Assembly (NCBI GenBank): GCA_002396805.1
Contig: DGYW01000034.1
Coordinates: forward strand, 1 to 28,554
DNA from: Firmicutes bacterium UBA4996
GTDB taxonomy: Bacteria > Bacillota > Limnochordia > Darwinibacteriales > Darwinibacteriaceae
DNA length: 28,554 nucleotides
Reading direction: 5' to 3'
Below are positions 15,963 to 23,271 of this stretch, piece after piece (position 1 is the stretch's first letter; each line of letters starts with the position of its first letter). The translations under genes and the position numbers were made by a program. The notes below the pieces were generated by a model that saw only the letters and a program-made list of their open reading frames with translations, was not told the origin of the DNA and made no database searches.

Positions 15963-16962
15963 TCATAACCCTCCCACTAGATTGTAAGGCCCACATCAGG
16001 CGTGCTGTATACTCTTCCAAATCTATTCCGTTGACTTGTTCAATTTCTCGCCACATCTCTTCTGGAAACGCCGATACTCCATGAAAAGCACCAAGCAAAG
16101 ATCCAAGCATAGCCGCGATGGTGTCAGTATCGCCACCAATATTGGCTGCACCAATCAGTAACTCCATCGGTTCCTCGGGACGAGCCAATAACCCCATGAC
16201 AACAGGAACAATCTCCCGCGGAACCATGTCGACACCGATAATGTCATACAAGTTCTTAAGTGCACTCTTCAAATTAGGCGCAGTCACAGACACATCGACA
16301 GCCAACCGAATTCTCTTGCTGATCGATGCTCCAGGATAGGGATAGCCATAAGCAAGACCTCGTTTGGCCCCGCGACAAGCGGCATCAATAATTGATTCGC
16401 GGCTAGCGTCGGGCTTAAAACTCTCCACAAGAGCCACGGCCATGGCTGTTGCCCCTGCTATTGCTTGGTTCGTGCCGTGGGTTGGGAGGCTGACCTCTAC
16501 CGCTGTCTTTATCGCCTCTTCTTCATCTTCTAGGCAGACTAAGGCCACTGGCAACATGCGCATCGCGCCTCCAATAGTGGTTCCATAGTAGCCTGTTTTT
16601 CTAGGATCTTCACCTGCCATCAACTGCTGCAAGGCTTTTTTGGAGCTAGGTCCAAGATAGGTTGTGTTGAAGACATCCTTGTCCTTGGCCCAAGTAATGA
16701 GGGCTTCAGCTGCTACTTCTGCGTTTAGCGTCTTATGGCGAAAAAAAGCATCAAGCAACGCTAGGGTTTGTTCTGTATCATCAGTTATCTGACCACGAAT
16801 CAGATGGCCATGATGATAGTGGCTAGAATCGGGAGCCCGCAATTCTCGAATCTCTCCGTATGTTTGCCCTATTGCCTCTTGTGTCATTAATTCTGTTGGC
16901 ATACCCAGGGAGTCTCCTAATGCCACTCCTACCAAGGATCCTAGTATTTTCTGTTGTTTCAT
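15952..16962 (-). CDS. ADP-ribosylglycohydrolase (DraG/ARH) family protein
   Basis: A 336-residue all-helical hydrolase of the DraG/ARH fold. Both metal-site motifs are present: TDDTEQT (60-66) and IGGDTDTIA (275-283). The N-terminal GVALGDSLGMP (12-22) is typical. Classical members remove ADP-ribose from proteins, nucleic acids or small molecules with Mg2+. Its place as the first enzyme after the sugar importer suggests a glycosidase-like role on an imported ribosyl-type or other glycoside, which is my inference. GGAGG lies just before ATG. It is separated from the solute-binding gene by a stem-loop, and it overlaps the aldolase start, so the two are translationally linked. Confidence 0.85.
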   Translation of the reverse strand: MKQQKILGSLVGVALGDSLGMPTELMTQEAIGQTYGEIRELRAPDSSHYHHGHLIRGQITDDTEQTLALLDAFFRHKTLNAEVAAEALITWAKDKDVFNTTYLGPSSKKALQQLMAGEDPRKTGYYGTTIGGAMRMLPVALVCLEDEEEAIKTAVEVSLPTHGTNQAIAGATAMAVALVESFKPDASRESIIDAACRGAKRGLAYGYPYPGASISKRIRLAVDVSVTAPNLKSALKNLYDIIGVDMVPREIVPVVMGLLARPEEPMELLIGAANIGGDTDTIAAMLGSLLGAFHGVSAFPEEMWREIEQVNGIDLEEYTARLMWALQSSGRVMNER

Positions 16963-16988
16963 GATTGCCTCCTACACACCTTAATCCA

Positions 16989-17019
16989 TGCTCCGCCAGT
17001 ACATTCTACCGGCGGAGCA
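16989..17019 (-). repeat. Intercistronic stem-loop after the solute-binding protein gene
   Basis: TGCTCCGCC (16989-16997) and GGCGGAGCA (17011-17019) form a perfect nine-base stem with a 13-base loop. No T-run follows on the minus strand, so it is more likely an RNA-stabilising or partial attenuation element than a full terminator. Such a position is common downstream of abundantly made binding-protein genes. Confidence 0.65.
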
Positions 17020-17038
17020 CATTTCTAGATCAGATTTT

Positions 17039-18286
17039 CTATCTGTTTCGCTTGATTTCCTCAGCGAGCTCCTTGACCAACTTGTCAGCTGCTTGCTGCG
17101 GAGTTAGTGCTTTGTACTCAATATTAGAAATGAGATTAACTATGGCCTCATCAAGTGCCCCCAACTCCCAGAACTGCTCCATGGACACCACATGTTCGAG
17201 TTGTTCGAACGCAGCTTTATAATAGGGCTGTTCTTGGAACAGATTCTGAATTTCCTCACTCTCTAGGGCACTCTTGCGAACCGGCACGTAACCAGTAGCT
17301 GACGACCAACGTACCACATTTTCAGGTGACAACAACCATGTGAGAAATTCCCAAGTTGCATCTTGGACCTCTGGTTTTGATGGGAACATGGTCAGCCCAG
17401 CCCCACCTAAAGTCACCGCCCGGCGTTTGTGGCCGGGTAACATAGCAGTAGCCATTTCAAATTCAACGGTCTGGCTGATACTGCCCACACCTGCTGTAGA
17501 ATCAAACAAAAAGGCGAGATTACCCGCAATGAACTGCTCGCGAGCCCGATCGTGAACACCAGCTGGCATCAGATTTTGATCAATCAACGATACCCAGAAT
17601 TCAAGAGCTTCAACTGCTGCCGGCTCATTGATGAGTGCGGCAGAATAGTCCTCATTCATTAACTCCCCACCGTTTTGGAGAATAAATCCTTTGAGCATCC
17701 AGTCTTGATTGCGCATGTTAATGGGGAAGAAGTTTCGAACGCGGTTCTGCTGTGCCCAATCTCGCAGATGAATGGACATGGCGACCAATTCATCCCATGT
17801 CTCCGGGGCTACAGGCTCAAGCCCCGCCTCTTTCAGAATGTCCTTGTTGTAAAACAGTACAGGGGTGCTGTTATTGAAGGGTAAAGATGCGATTCGTCCC
17901 TGGTATCTGTTGTAATTCCAGAATTCATCATAGAAGTCATCCATATCTAAACCTTGAGGTCCATGCAAATACTCATCAATCAAGTAATTACCATTTCGCC
18001 CAGTAAATAAGGGAGCGGCTGGGATCAAACCACCGGCCGGTAGAGTATTAGCAGCGATGCTAGCTGTGACTTTTTGAGCGGTGTCACCATAATTACCTGT
18101 ATAGACTGCATCTACAAAGACTCGTGGGTTTGTGGCGTTAAACTCATCAACCATTTCTTGGAATACTCGACCGGCGTTGCCGCCAACTGCATACCAAAAC
18201 GGTACGGTCACCTTACTGGCAAAGGCTGTTGGTATTGCACTAAGGAACAGAATTACCACTAACGACAAAACAAGTAGTCTTTTCAT
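17039..18286 (-). CDS. Sugar ABC transporter substrate-binding protein (family 1, UgpB-like)
   Basis: This 415-residue extracytoplasmic receptor of a CUT1 importer captures an oligosaccharide, polyol or glycerophosphodiester-type ligand. The N-terminal signal peptide MKRLLVLSLVVILFLSAIPTAFA ends at an AxA site near residue 23. There is no lipobox cysteine, and no cysteine anywhere in the protein. PFNNSTPVLFYNKDIL resembles UgpB. ATG 18286 follows a textbook AGGAGG; an upstream in-frame start would bury the signal peptide. Two permease genes precede it, and no ATPase gene is in the operon, so a shared MsmK/UgpC-type ATPase elsewhere is expected. Confidence 0.9.
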   Translation of the reverse strand: MKRLLVLSLVVILFLSAIPTAFASKVTVPFWYAVGGNAGRVFQEMVDEFNATNPRVFVDAVYTGNYGDTAQKVTASIAANTLPAGGLIPAAPLFTGRNGNYLIDEYLHGPQGLDMDDFYDEFWNYNRYQGRIASLPFNNSTPVLFYNKDILKEAGLEPVAPETWDELVAMSIHLRDWAQQNRVRNFFPINMRNQDWMLKGFILQNGGELMNEDYSAALINEPAAVEALEFWVSLIDQNLMPAGVHDRAREQFIAGNLAFLFDSTAGVGSISQTVEFEMATAMLPGHKRRAVTLGGAGLTMFPSKPEVQDATWEFLTWLLSPENVVRWSSATGYVPVRKSALESEEIQNLFQEQPYYKAAFEQLEHVVSMEQFWELGALDEAIVNLISNIEYKALTPQQAADKLVKELAEEIKRNR

Positions 18287-18311
18287 TTGGTACCTCCTAT
18301 AACTCCATAAT

Positions 18312-19142
18312 TTAACCCTTGACACCGCTTCTTGCAATACCCTCAATAAACTGCTTTTGGGCAAAGAAGAAGACCAACAACACTGGCAACATCACGATCA
18401 ACGATGCAGCCATTAGGTAATGCCACTCACTACCACCCCCCTGCTGTGAAACGAAATATCTAAGACCGATGGGCAGAGTACGCATATCGTTTGAATTAAT
18501 GACAATTAAGGGCCAAAGGTAAGAATTCCATGAACCTAAAAAGCCAAACAATGCCACGCTCGCAATTGCCGGTTTAGCTAAAGGCATTAGAATCGTAAAA
18601 ATGAACCTTAATTTACTGCAACCGTCTACTATGGCGGCCTCTTCTAACTCGGGGGGGATAGTCAAGAAAAACTGACGCAATAAAAATACTGAAAACGCTG
18701 TACTAATAAATGGGACAATCAAACATTGATAGCTGTTGATCCATCCTATTCTGCTCATCACGATGTAGGTGGGAATCAGAGTAACCTGAGTGGGCACCAT
18801 GAGGGTCGCAAGAAAAAGCATAAAGACCCGGTCTCTACCCTTAAATTCGAGCCGTGCAAAGGCGTAGGCCGCCAACACGCCAGTTATTACTTGACCAACT
18901 GTAGTCACAATTCCGACGAAGAGACTATTTAGGTAAAAGCGACCAAAAGGTGCTAACTTCCACACTTTCAAGTAATTACTCCACTGGAAACGATCGGGAA
19001 TCCAATTGGGTGGATAGCGAAAAATCTCGTGATAGCCCTTTAACGAAGTAGATAGCATCCACAGAAACGGTACCACCATGGCCACGCCCAAGACAATCAA
19101 CACGCAGTGTACCAATATCCGCTTGCCTAATGATTTGCGCAT
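18312..19142 (-). CDS. Carbohydrate ABC transporter permease (MalG/UgpE type)
   Basis: An inner-membrane permease of 276 residues with about six membrane helices. The EAA loop that docks the ATPase is visible as PPELEEAAIVDGCSKLRFIFTILMPLAKPA. The LSTSLKG near the N-terminus and the G at the C-terminus (ARSGVKG) are typical of the MalG side of CUT1 importers. ATG is preceded by GAGAGGG. It sits 15 bases after the partner permease and 25 before the binding-protein gene, and forms a heterodimeric channel with the former. Confidence 0.92.
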   Translation of the reverse strand: MRKSLGKRILVHCVLIVLGVAMVVPFLWMLSTSLKGYHEIFRYPPNWIPDRFQWSNYLKVWKLAPFGRFYLNSLFVGIVTTVGQVITGVLAAYAFARLEFKGRDRVFMLFLATLMVPTQVTLIPTYIVMSRIGWINSYQCLIVPFISTAFSVFLLRQFFLTIPPELEEAAIVDGCSKLRFIFTILMPLAKPAIASVALFGFLGSWNSYLWPLIVINSNDMRTLPIGLRYFVSQQGGGSEWHYLMAASLIVMLPVLLVFFFAQKQFIEGIARSGVKG

Positions 19143-19157
19143 TTTCTACCCTCTCTC

Positions 19158-20072
19158 TCAATTGTAATGGACGCGTTTTTCCAGAACCAAACGTTGAAAC
19201 CCAGTTATCCCTAGAATAAACAAGAACAGCAATACCGAAAGGGCGCTTGCTTCCCCAAAGTGGAAGGAGTTGAATGCACGCATGTAGATCAAGTACACAA
19301 TCACCATGGTACTTTTTAGTGGCCCTCCCCCTGGAGTCATCACATCAATCTGGGTGAAAACCTTAAAAGAATTGATCACGCCCATTATCAAAATGAAGTA
19401 CATGGTGGGTGATAATTGTGGTAACGTAATACGCCAAAACTGTTGCGACGGTTTAGCCCCGTCAATAGCCGCAGCCTCATACAAACTAGGATCAATATTC
19501 TGAAGCCCCGCAAGAAACAAAACCACATTGTACCCCAAACCCTTCCACACCGTCATAATAATCACTGAAATCATTGCCCATTTGGGATCATTCAGCCAGC
19601 GAATAGGTTGAAGACCGATGAACTCCAAGAGGTAGTTAAACAGTCCATCAAAGGGATCATAAAGCCACATCCACACAGCACTTACCGCCACTGTAGAAGT
19701 TATTACAGGTGTAAAAAATACCGTTCGATAAAAGGATAGTCCGCGAATCTTCTGATTCAGCAGTAAGGCGATACCAAGAGAAAGAACAAAATCCAAAGGC
19801 ATCTGTACCGCAACAAAGTAAAACGTGTTGCGCACCGCGATCCTAAAGTCCTCAGATGCGAGGATCTTTGAGTAATTGCTCAACCCAACAAAAATACGTG
19901 GAGTAATTAAGTCCCAATCGAACAAACTCAGGTAAAAGGCCATGAACACCGGCACAAAGATAAACATGATCATGATGGCAGATGCTGGGGTCAAAAACGT
20001 GTAACCAACAATAGTTCGCCTGATAGCTGCCCGCCGTTTGCTGGCTGTGGTATTTGCTTGGATACCTTCCAT
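19158..20072 (-). CDS. Carbohydrate ABC transporter permease (MalF/UgpA type)
   Basis: The second CUT1 permease, about 304 residues with six main membrane helices and the EAA loop DPSLYEAAAIDGAKPSQQFWRITLPQLSP. ALLLNQKIRG and the N-terminal FLTPAS segment are usual for UgpA-like members. The start is ambiguous: GTG at 20081 lies only three bases after AGGAGG, while ATG at 20072 lies twelve bases after it. I list the ATG. It follows the GntR gene closely in one operon. Confidence 0.9.
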   Translation of the reverse strand: MEGIQANTTASKRRAAIRRTIVGYTFLTPASAIMIMFIFVPVFMAFYLSLFDWDLITPRIFVGLSNYSKILASEDFRIAVRNTFYFVAVQMPLDFVLSLGIALLLNQKIRGLSFYRTVFFTPVITSTVAVSAVWMWLYDPFDGLFNYLLEFIGLQPIRWLNDPKWAMISVIIMTVWKGLGYNVVLFLAGLQNIDPSLYEAAAIDGAKPSQQFWRITLPQLSPTMYFILIMGVINSFKVFTQIDVMTPGGGPLKSTMVIVYLIYMRAFNSFHFGEASALSVLLFLFILGITGFQRLVLEKRVHYN

Positions 20073-20100
20073 ATCTATCACTCGCCTCCTGATTGTTCTG

Positions 20101-20832
20101 TTAACTAAGCCTCTTTAAGTAAAACTTGGCCTGATCGCCTCGAATAAGCGAGAAACAAACCTCTACAAGGTCATTGTCAGCCGTATAGGCATGCCGCTCT
20201 ATCAACAGGGCTGGACTCCCCAGATCACAACCAAGGGCTTTTGCTTCTTCTTCGGAGACAATCACAGGTTCAATGAAATCCTCGCCCCAGCTTGGAGTGA
20301 CACCATAGTTTTCCACCAGGGTTCTGTATAGAGAACCTGTAAGTTCTTCTTCCTCGAGCCCAGGGAAAAGATGGGCCGGGAGGTACGAGGTTGCTAAAAG
20401 GATTGGTTCACCATCTAGAAACCGCAGCCGTTTAACCATGACCACCTGCTCCCCCGGTTCTATACCAACTTTTTGCCCCAACTCTAGATCTGGGTCACTA
20501 ATTAGTGCCCTTTCAAGAACTACCGTGGAAGGAGAAAAGCCGTAGGCCCGCATGTTTGCGGTAAATGAATCAAGGGTGATATGCTGCCAGTCCCTAGGCT
20601 CAGCTACAAAAGTCCCTTTTCCGTGCAATCTGTAAACCAAGCCTTCCCTCACTAAGGAGTCGATTGCTTTACGAACCGTCGCTCGGCTCAGCCCATAAGT
20701 TCTTTGCAGTTCATGTTCGGACGGGATTTGCTGGTGGGGCTTAAATGTACGCGCCTCGATTTGCGTCCTCAAGATCTCTTTTAGTTGATGATAAAGTGGA
20801 ATTACACTATCTTTTTGAACAGTAGATTCCAT
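20101..20832 (-). CDS. GntR-family transcriptional regulator (HutC/UTRA subfamily)
   Basis: Probable local repressor of the catabolic operon. The 243-residue protein has an N-terminal winged helix-turn-helix (about 8-78), seen as IPSEHELQRTYGLSRATVRKAIDSL and the wing GKGTFVAEP. A UTRA ligand-binding domain (about 90-240) follows, with the strand MVKRLRFLDGEPI and the C-terminal LIRGDQAKFYLKR. ATG 20832 is chosen for AGAGGAGA upstream; an in-frame start 26 codons earlier would lie inside the leader that carries the operator. UTRA regulators usually bind a phosphorylated or amino sugar. The TTGTA/TACAA palindromes upstream match TreR-type operators, so autoregulation with release by a pathway intermediate is likely. 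Confidence 0.92.
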   Translation of the reverse strand: MESTVQKDSVIPLYHQLKEILRTQIEARTFKPHQQIPSEHELQRTYGLSRATVRKAIDSLVREGLVYRLHGKGTFVAEPRDWQHITLDSFTANMRAYGFSPSTVVLERALISDPDLELGQKVGIEPGEQVVMVKRLRFLDGEPILLATSYLPAHLFPGLEEEELTGSLYRTLVENYGVTPSWGEDFIEPVIVSEEEAKALGCDLGSPALLIERHAYTADNDLVEVCFSLIRGDQAKFYLKRLS

Positions 20833-20890
20833 CGAAATATCTCCTCTCTGAACCCAAGTTAAATACCCATCACGATGTCCTGTTGTTCGC

Positions 20891-20902
20891 TTGTACGTAC
20901 AA
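20891..20902. promoter_or_regulatory. Operator-like palindrome TTGTACGTACAA
   Basis: A perfect 12-base palindrome in the leader of the GntR-headed operon, matching the TreR operator form (TTGTATATACAA in Bacillus, from family knowledge) in both half-sites. It lies about 60 bases before the regulator start, where bound protein could block elongation. Confidence 0.6.
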
Positions 20903-20981
20903 CCTATCATGATTGATCATTCTTCCCCCAATCTGTATTTCCTTCTCAATTTCCAAAAATAATTTGCTTTTTGACATCAAC

Positions 20982-21010
20982 CTTGTATTTAAGTACAAAG
21001 ATTTGATCAA
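20982..21010 (-). promoter_or_regulatory. Probable promoter plus second operator of the catabolic operon
   Basis: On the minus strand TTGATC (21010-21005) and TACAAG (20987-20982) are 17 bases apart. The 16-base imperfect palindrome TTGTATTTAAGTACAA (20983-20998) covers the spacer and the -10 element. Its TTGTA and TACAA arms match those of the palindrome at 20891-20902. A plus-strand reading, TTGACA (20971) with TACAAA 17 bases on, is also possible but leads to no gene. Confidence 0.5.
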
Positions 21011-21015
21011 CAAGT

Positions 21016-21043
21016 AAAAAAGCCCCCCTCTTTCGAGGGGAGC
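21016..21043 (-). terminator. Strong terminator of the sulfatase operon
   Basis: In the minus-strand transcript GCTCCCCTC (21043-21035), a GAAA tetraloop, and GAGGGGGGC (21030-21022) form a nine-base hairpin followed by TTTTTT. It ends the operon at 24750-21128 and insulates the GntR promoter. Confidence 0.92.
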
Positions 21044-21127
21044 GCCTCATCTGATTGTGTTTTGGGCTGGTAATTCATCTAGCAGCCCGTATCCTCAAGC
21101 CCGTGGCTGGTGTGGCGAAGTAGAATA

Positions 21128-22036
21128 CTACTTTCCTTGCCAGCTATCCCTCGCACGGAGTTCCTGATCGATGCTGGATAAGACCCTAAGCTTATCTAAA
21201 CTCCACCTTGGAGCCACTAAGAACTTTTTGTTTCCATCCCCTGTGAGCCGATGAATTACTACTTCGGGAGGGAGAATTTCTAGTGCATCACAGACAAGAC
21301 CCACATATTCCTCTTGGGTTAAGGTAGGAAAGGGATTGGTGAGATAGTGCTCATAGAGGTCCGTGTCCTTTAAGATATGCAATAGATGTAGTTTGACGCC
21401 CCACACCCCCAGCTTAGCAATAAATCGAACGCTATTTAGCATATCCTCCGCACTTTCTCCTGGAAGCCCAAAGATCAAATGAACCACAACAGGAATATTG
21501 CGTTCCTGCAAACAAGCAACCGCAGTGGCAAAGCACTCTAAATCATAACCTCGGCGTATGAATTCCGCGGAGATGGGATTTGTAGTCTGCAGACCTAATT
21601 CCACCCATAAATAGGTTTTGCGGGCGTATTCCTCTAGCAGTTCTAAAACCTCTAAAGGTAGGCAGTCGGGCCTAGTAGCAATGGCTAGCCCCACCATATC
21701 TTCTACCTGCAGTGCCTCACTGTAGAGCTGGTCAAGTCTGTCGACCTTGGCATAAGTATTAGTAAAGTTCTGGAAATACGCTAAGTGTTTCCCCCGGGGC
21801 CATTTGGCAGACAAAAATTCTTTTTGCTGGGCTATTTGTTCCAAAATGGGAAGAGTGCTACAGCCAGCAAAATCCCCAGACCCTTGTTCACCGCAGAAAA
21901 TACAGCCCCGCTCTCCCACCGAACCATCCCGATTAGGGCAAGTAAACCCCCCATCAAGGGATAGCTTGATCACCTTCTGGCCGAAGGTCTTCTTCAGCTC
22001 ATAATCTAGGGTGTGATATCTCTTATCATTCCACAT
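21128..22036 (-). CDS. TIGR01212-type radical SAM protein (YhcC-like)
   Basis: A radical SAM enzyme of about 302 residues and unknown substrate. The cluster motif is the family's unusual form, FTCPNRDGSVGERGCIFCG, where the three cysteines are spaced CX11CX2C. FQNFTNTYA, GLAIATRPDCLP and VELGLQT, all typical of this family, follow. No SPASM domain is seen, so it does not look like a standard anaerobic sulfatase-maturing enzyme. ATG 22036 forms a TAATG junction with the preceding stop; GTG at 22051 is an alternative. It is the last gene before the strong terminator. Its coupling to the sulfatase and glycosidase may be incidental, since the family is widespread. Confidence 0.9.
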   Translation of the reverse strand: MWNDKRYHTLDYELKKTFGQKVIKLSLDGGFTCPNRDGSVGERGCIFCGEQGSGDFAGCSTLPILEQIAQQKEFLSAKWPRGKHLAYFQNFTNTYAKVDRLDQLYSEALQVEDMVGLAIATRPDCLPLEVLELLEEYARKTYLWVELGLQTTNPISAEFIRRGYDLECFATAVACLQERNIPVVVHLIFGLPGESAEDMLNSVRFIAKLGVWGVKLHLLHILKDTDLYEHYLTNPFPTLTQEEYVGLVCDALEILPPEVVIHRLTGDGNKKFLVAPRWSLDKLRVLSSIDQELRARDSWQGK

Positions 22037-23232
22037 TAGCGACCAAGCCACTTCCCATTAGTGAAGTCCGGAATAGCTACAGGGTGACCCCCTAGAGCGA
22101 TTGATTCTTCCGAAAGAGCCGAAATTGACATCCAGGTGGCTAAGTCATAGACGTCAATGGGGGTCGGCATCTTGTTTTGCACAGCTTGGATAAAGTCTGC
22201 ATAAACTAACCAATCCATGCCACCGTGACCTTGTTTCACCCCTTCTTCTAGATATTGCTTCCAGATGGGATGTTCGTATTGCTTACGGTACTTCTCAATA
22301 TTTCCCCAGTGCTTTGACCAGGTAAAGTGGTCTTGATCGTTAACCCCATCCAAAAAGATTGATTGATTCTCTTCGTTATACATTCCCCTAGTGCCATGGA
22401 TCTGCAGACCCCTTGAGTAATACCTAGGTAAAGTAGTATCCAAGGTAAGGACGATGGTTTCACCCCGGGCACACTTAATTACGGTGGTGACCACATCGCC
22501 TTGGGCGAAATCGGCGTTGAGAAAATTCTTGTCATTCGCTTTATGGCGCCGAATATAATCCTGCAAACCTTTAGACTTAGATGCTTGAGAGGTCAAGCTT
22601 ATTAAACGGTTTCCCCGATTGATGTCTAAGATTCTCGCAAGTGGGCCAAGTTCATGAGTGGGGTAGTTTTCGCAGTTGCGATGCAGGTAATTGCGCAAAC
22701 GATAATGGCGATTTTCCTGACCACAGGCAATTTCGGATCGGAGATCATGCAAATAACCACCTGCTACGTGCACAATCTCCCCGAATACTCCTTGCTCCAC
22801 CATATTCAGGAGCATCAACTCATTGCGCCCATAGCAACAATTCTCCAATAACATGACCGGCACTTTAGTCCGCTCATACGCACGGACTATATCCCAACAC
22901 TCTTGAACAGAATAGGCTCCGCCCACTTCTAGACCCACATAGATCCCGGCCTCCATCGCTTCAATAGCCATGGAGATATGGTCTTCCCAAGAGGTACAGA
23001 TCAAGACTGCATCTAAATTAGGTAGGGATAGTACTTCCTTATAATCTGTGGTTTCAAGGGGCTGAGGTTGTCCTTTCTTGACCACTACTTCGGCAGCAGC
23101 CTTACAGCGATCCCCATAGACATCACACACAGCTACAATCTTCACTAGGGGATGTTCCATAAAGACCATTTCAAGTAGGCTCAAGCCCCGCGCACCTAGC
23201 CCAATGACTGCCACATTCACTGTCATTTCCAT
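22036..23232 (-). CDS. Gfo/Idh/MocA-fold protein resembling GH109 alpha-N-acetylgalactosaminidase
   Basis: 398 residues. The N-terminal Rossmann domain has VIGLGARG (9-16). The C-terminal part carries a set of motifs I associate with GH109 glycosidases: ENCCYGRNELMLLNMV (130-145), GYLHDLR (159-165), YPTHELGP (190-197), DINRGNR (203-209), QGDVVTT (244-250) and RGETIVLTLDTTLPR (256-270). GH109 enzymes use tightly bound NAD+ in a redox-assisted cleavage of terminal alpha-GalNAc. Y190 and H193 would be active-site residues. No signal peptide, so it would act in the cytoplasm. ATG 23232 follows AAAGGA. It lies 39 bases after the sulfatase. A plain sugar dehydrogenase is the alternative. Confidence 0.82.
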   Translation of the reverse strand: MEMTVNVAVIGLGARGLSLLEMVFMEHPLVKIVAVCDVYGDRCKAAAEVVVKKGQPQPLETTDYKEVLSLPNLDAVLICTSWEDHISMAIEAMEAGIYVGLEVGGAYSVQECWDIVRAYERTKVPVMLLENCCYGRNELMLLNMVEQGVFGEIVHVAGGYLHDLRSEIACGQENRHYRLRNYLHRNCENYPTHELGPLARILDINRGNRLISLTSQASKSKGLQDYIRRHKANDKNFLNADFAQGDVVTTVIKCARGETIVLTLDTTLPRYYSRGLQIHGTRGMYNEENQSIFLDGVNDQDHFTWSKHWGNIEKYRKQYEHPIWKQYLEEGVKQGHGGMDWLVYADFIQAVQNKMPTPIDVYDLATWMSISALSEESIALGGHPVAIPDFTNGKWLGR

Positions 23233-23271
23233 GGTATCAATCCTTTCAGCAACAGGCACAATCAGAATAGG

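Noticed and set aside
21044..21127. Possible small RNA or riboswitch between the radical SAM gene and its terminator
   Set aside because: GGGCTG/CAGCCC (21064-21088) can form one short stem, but no known RNA fold or separate promoter is seen; it is probably just the 3' untranslated end.
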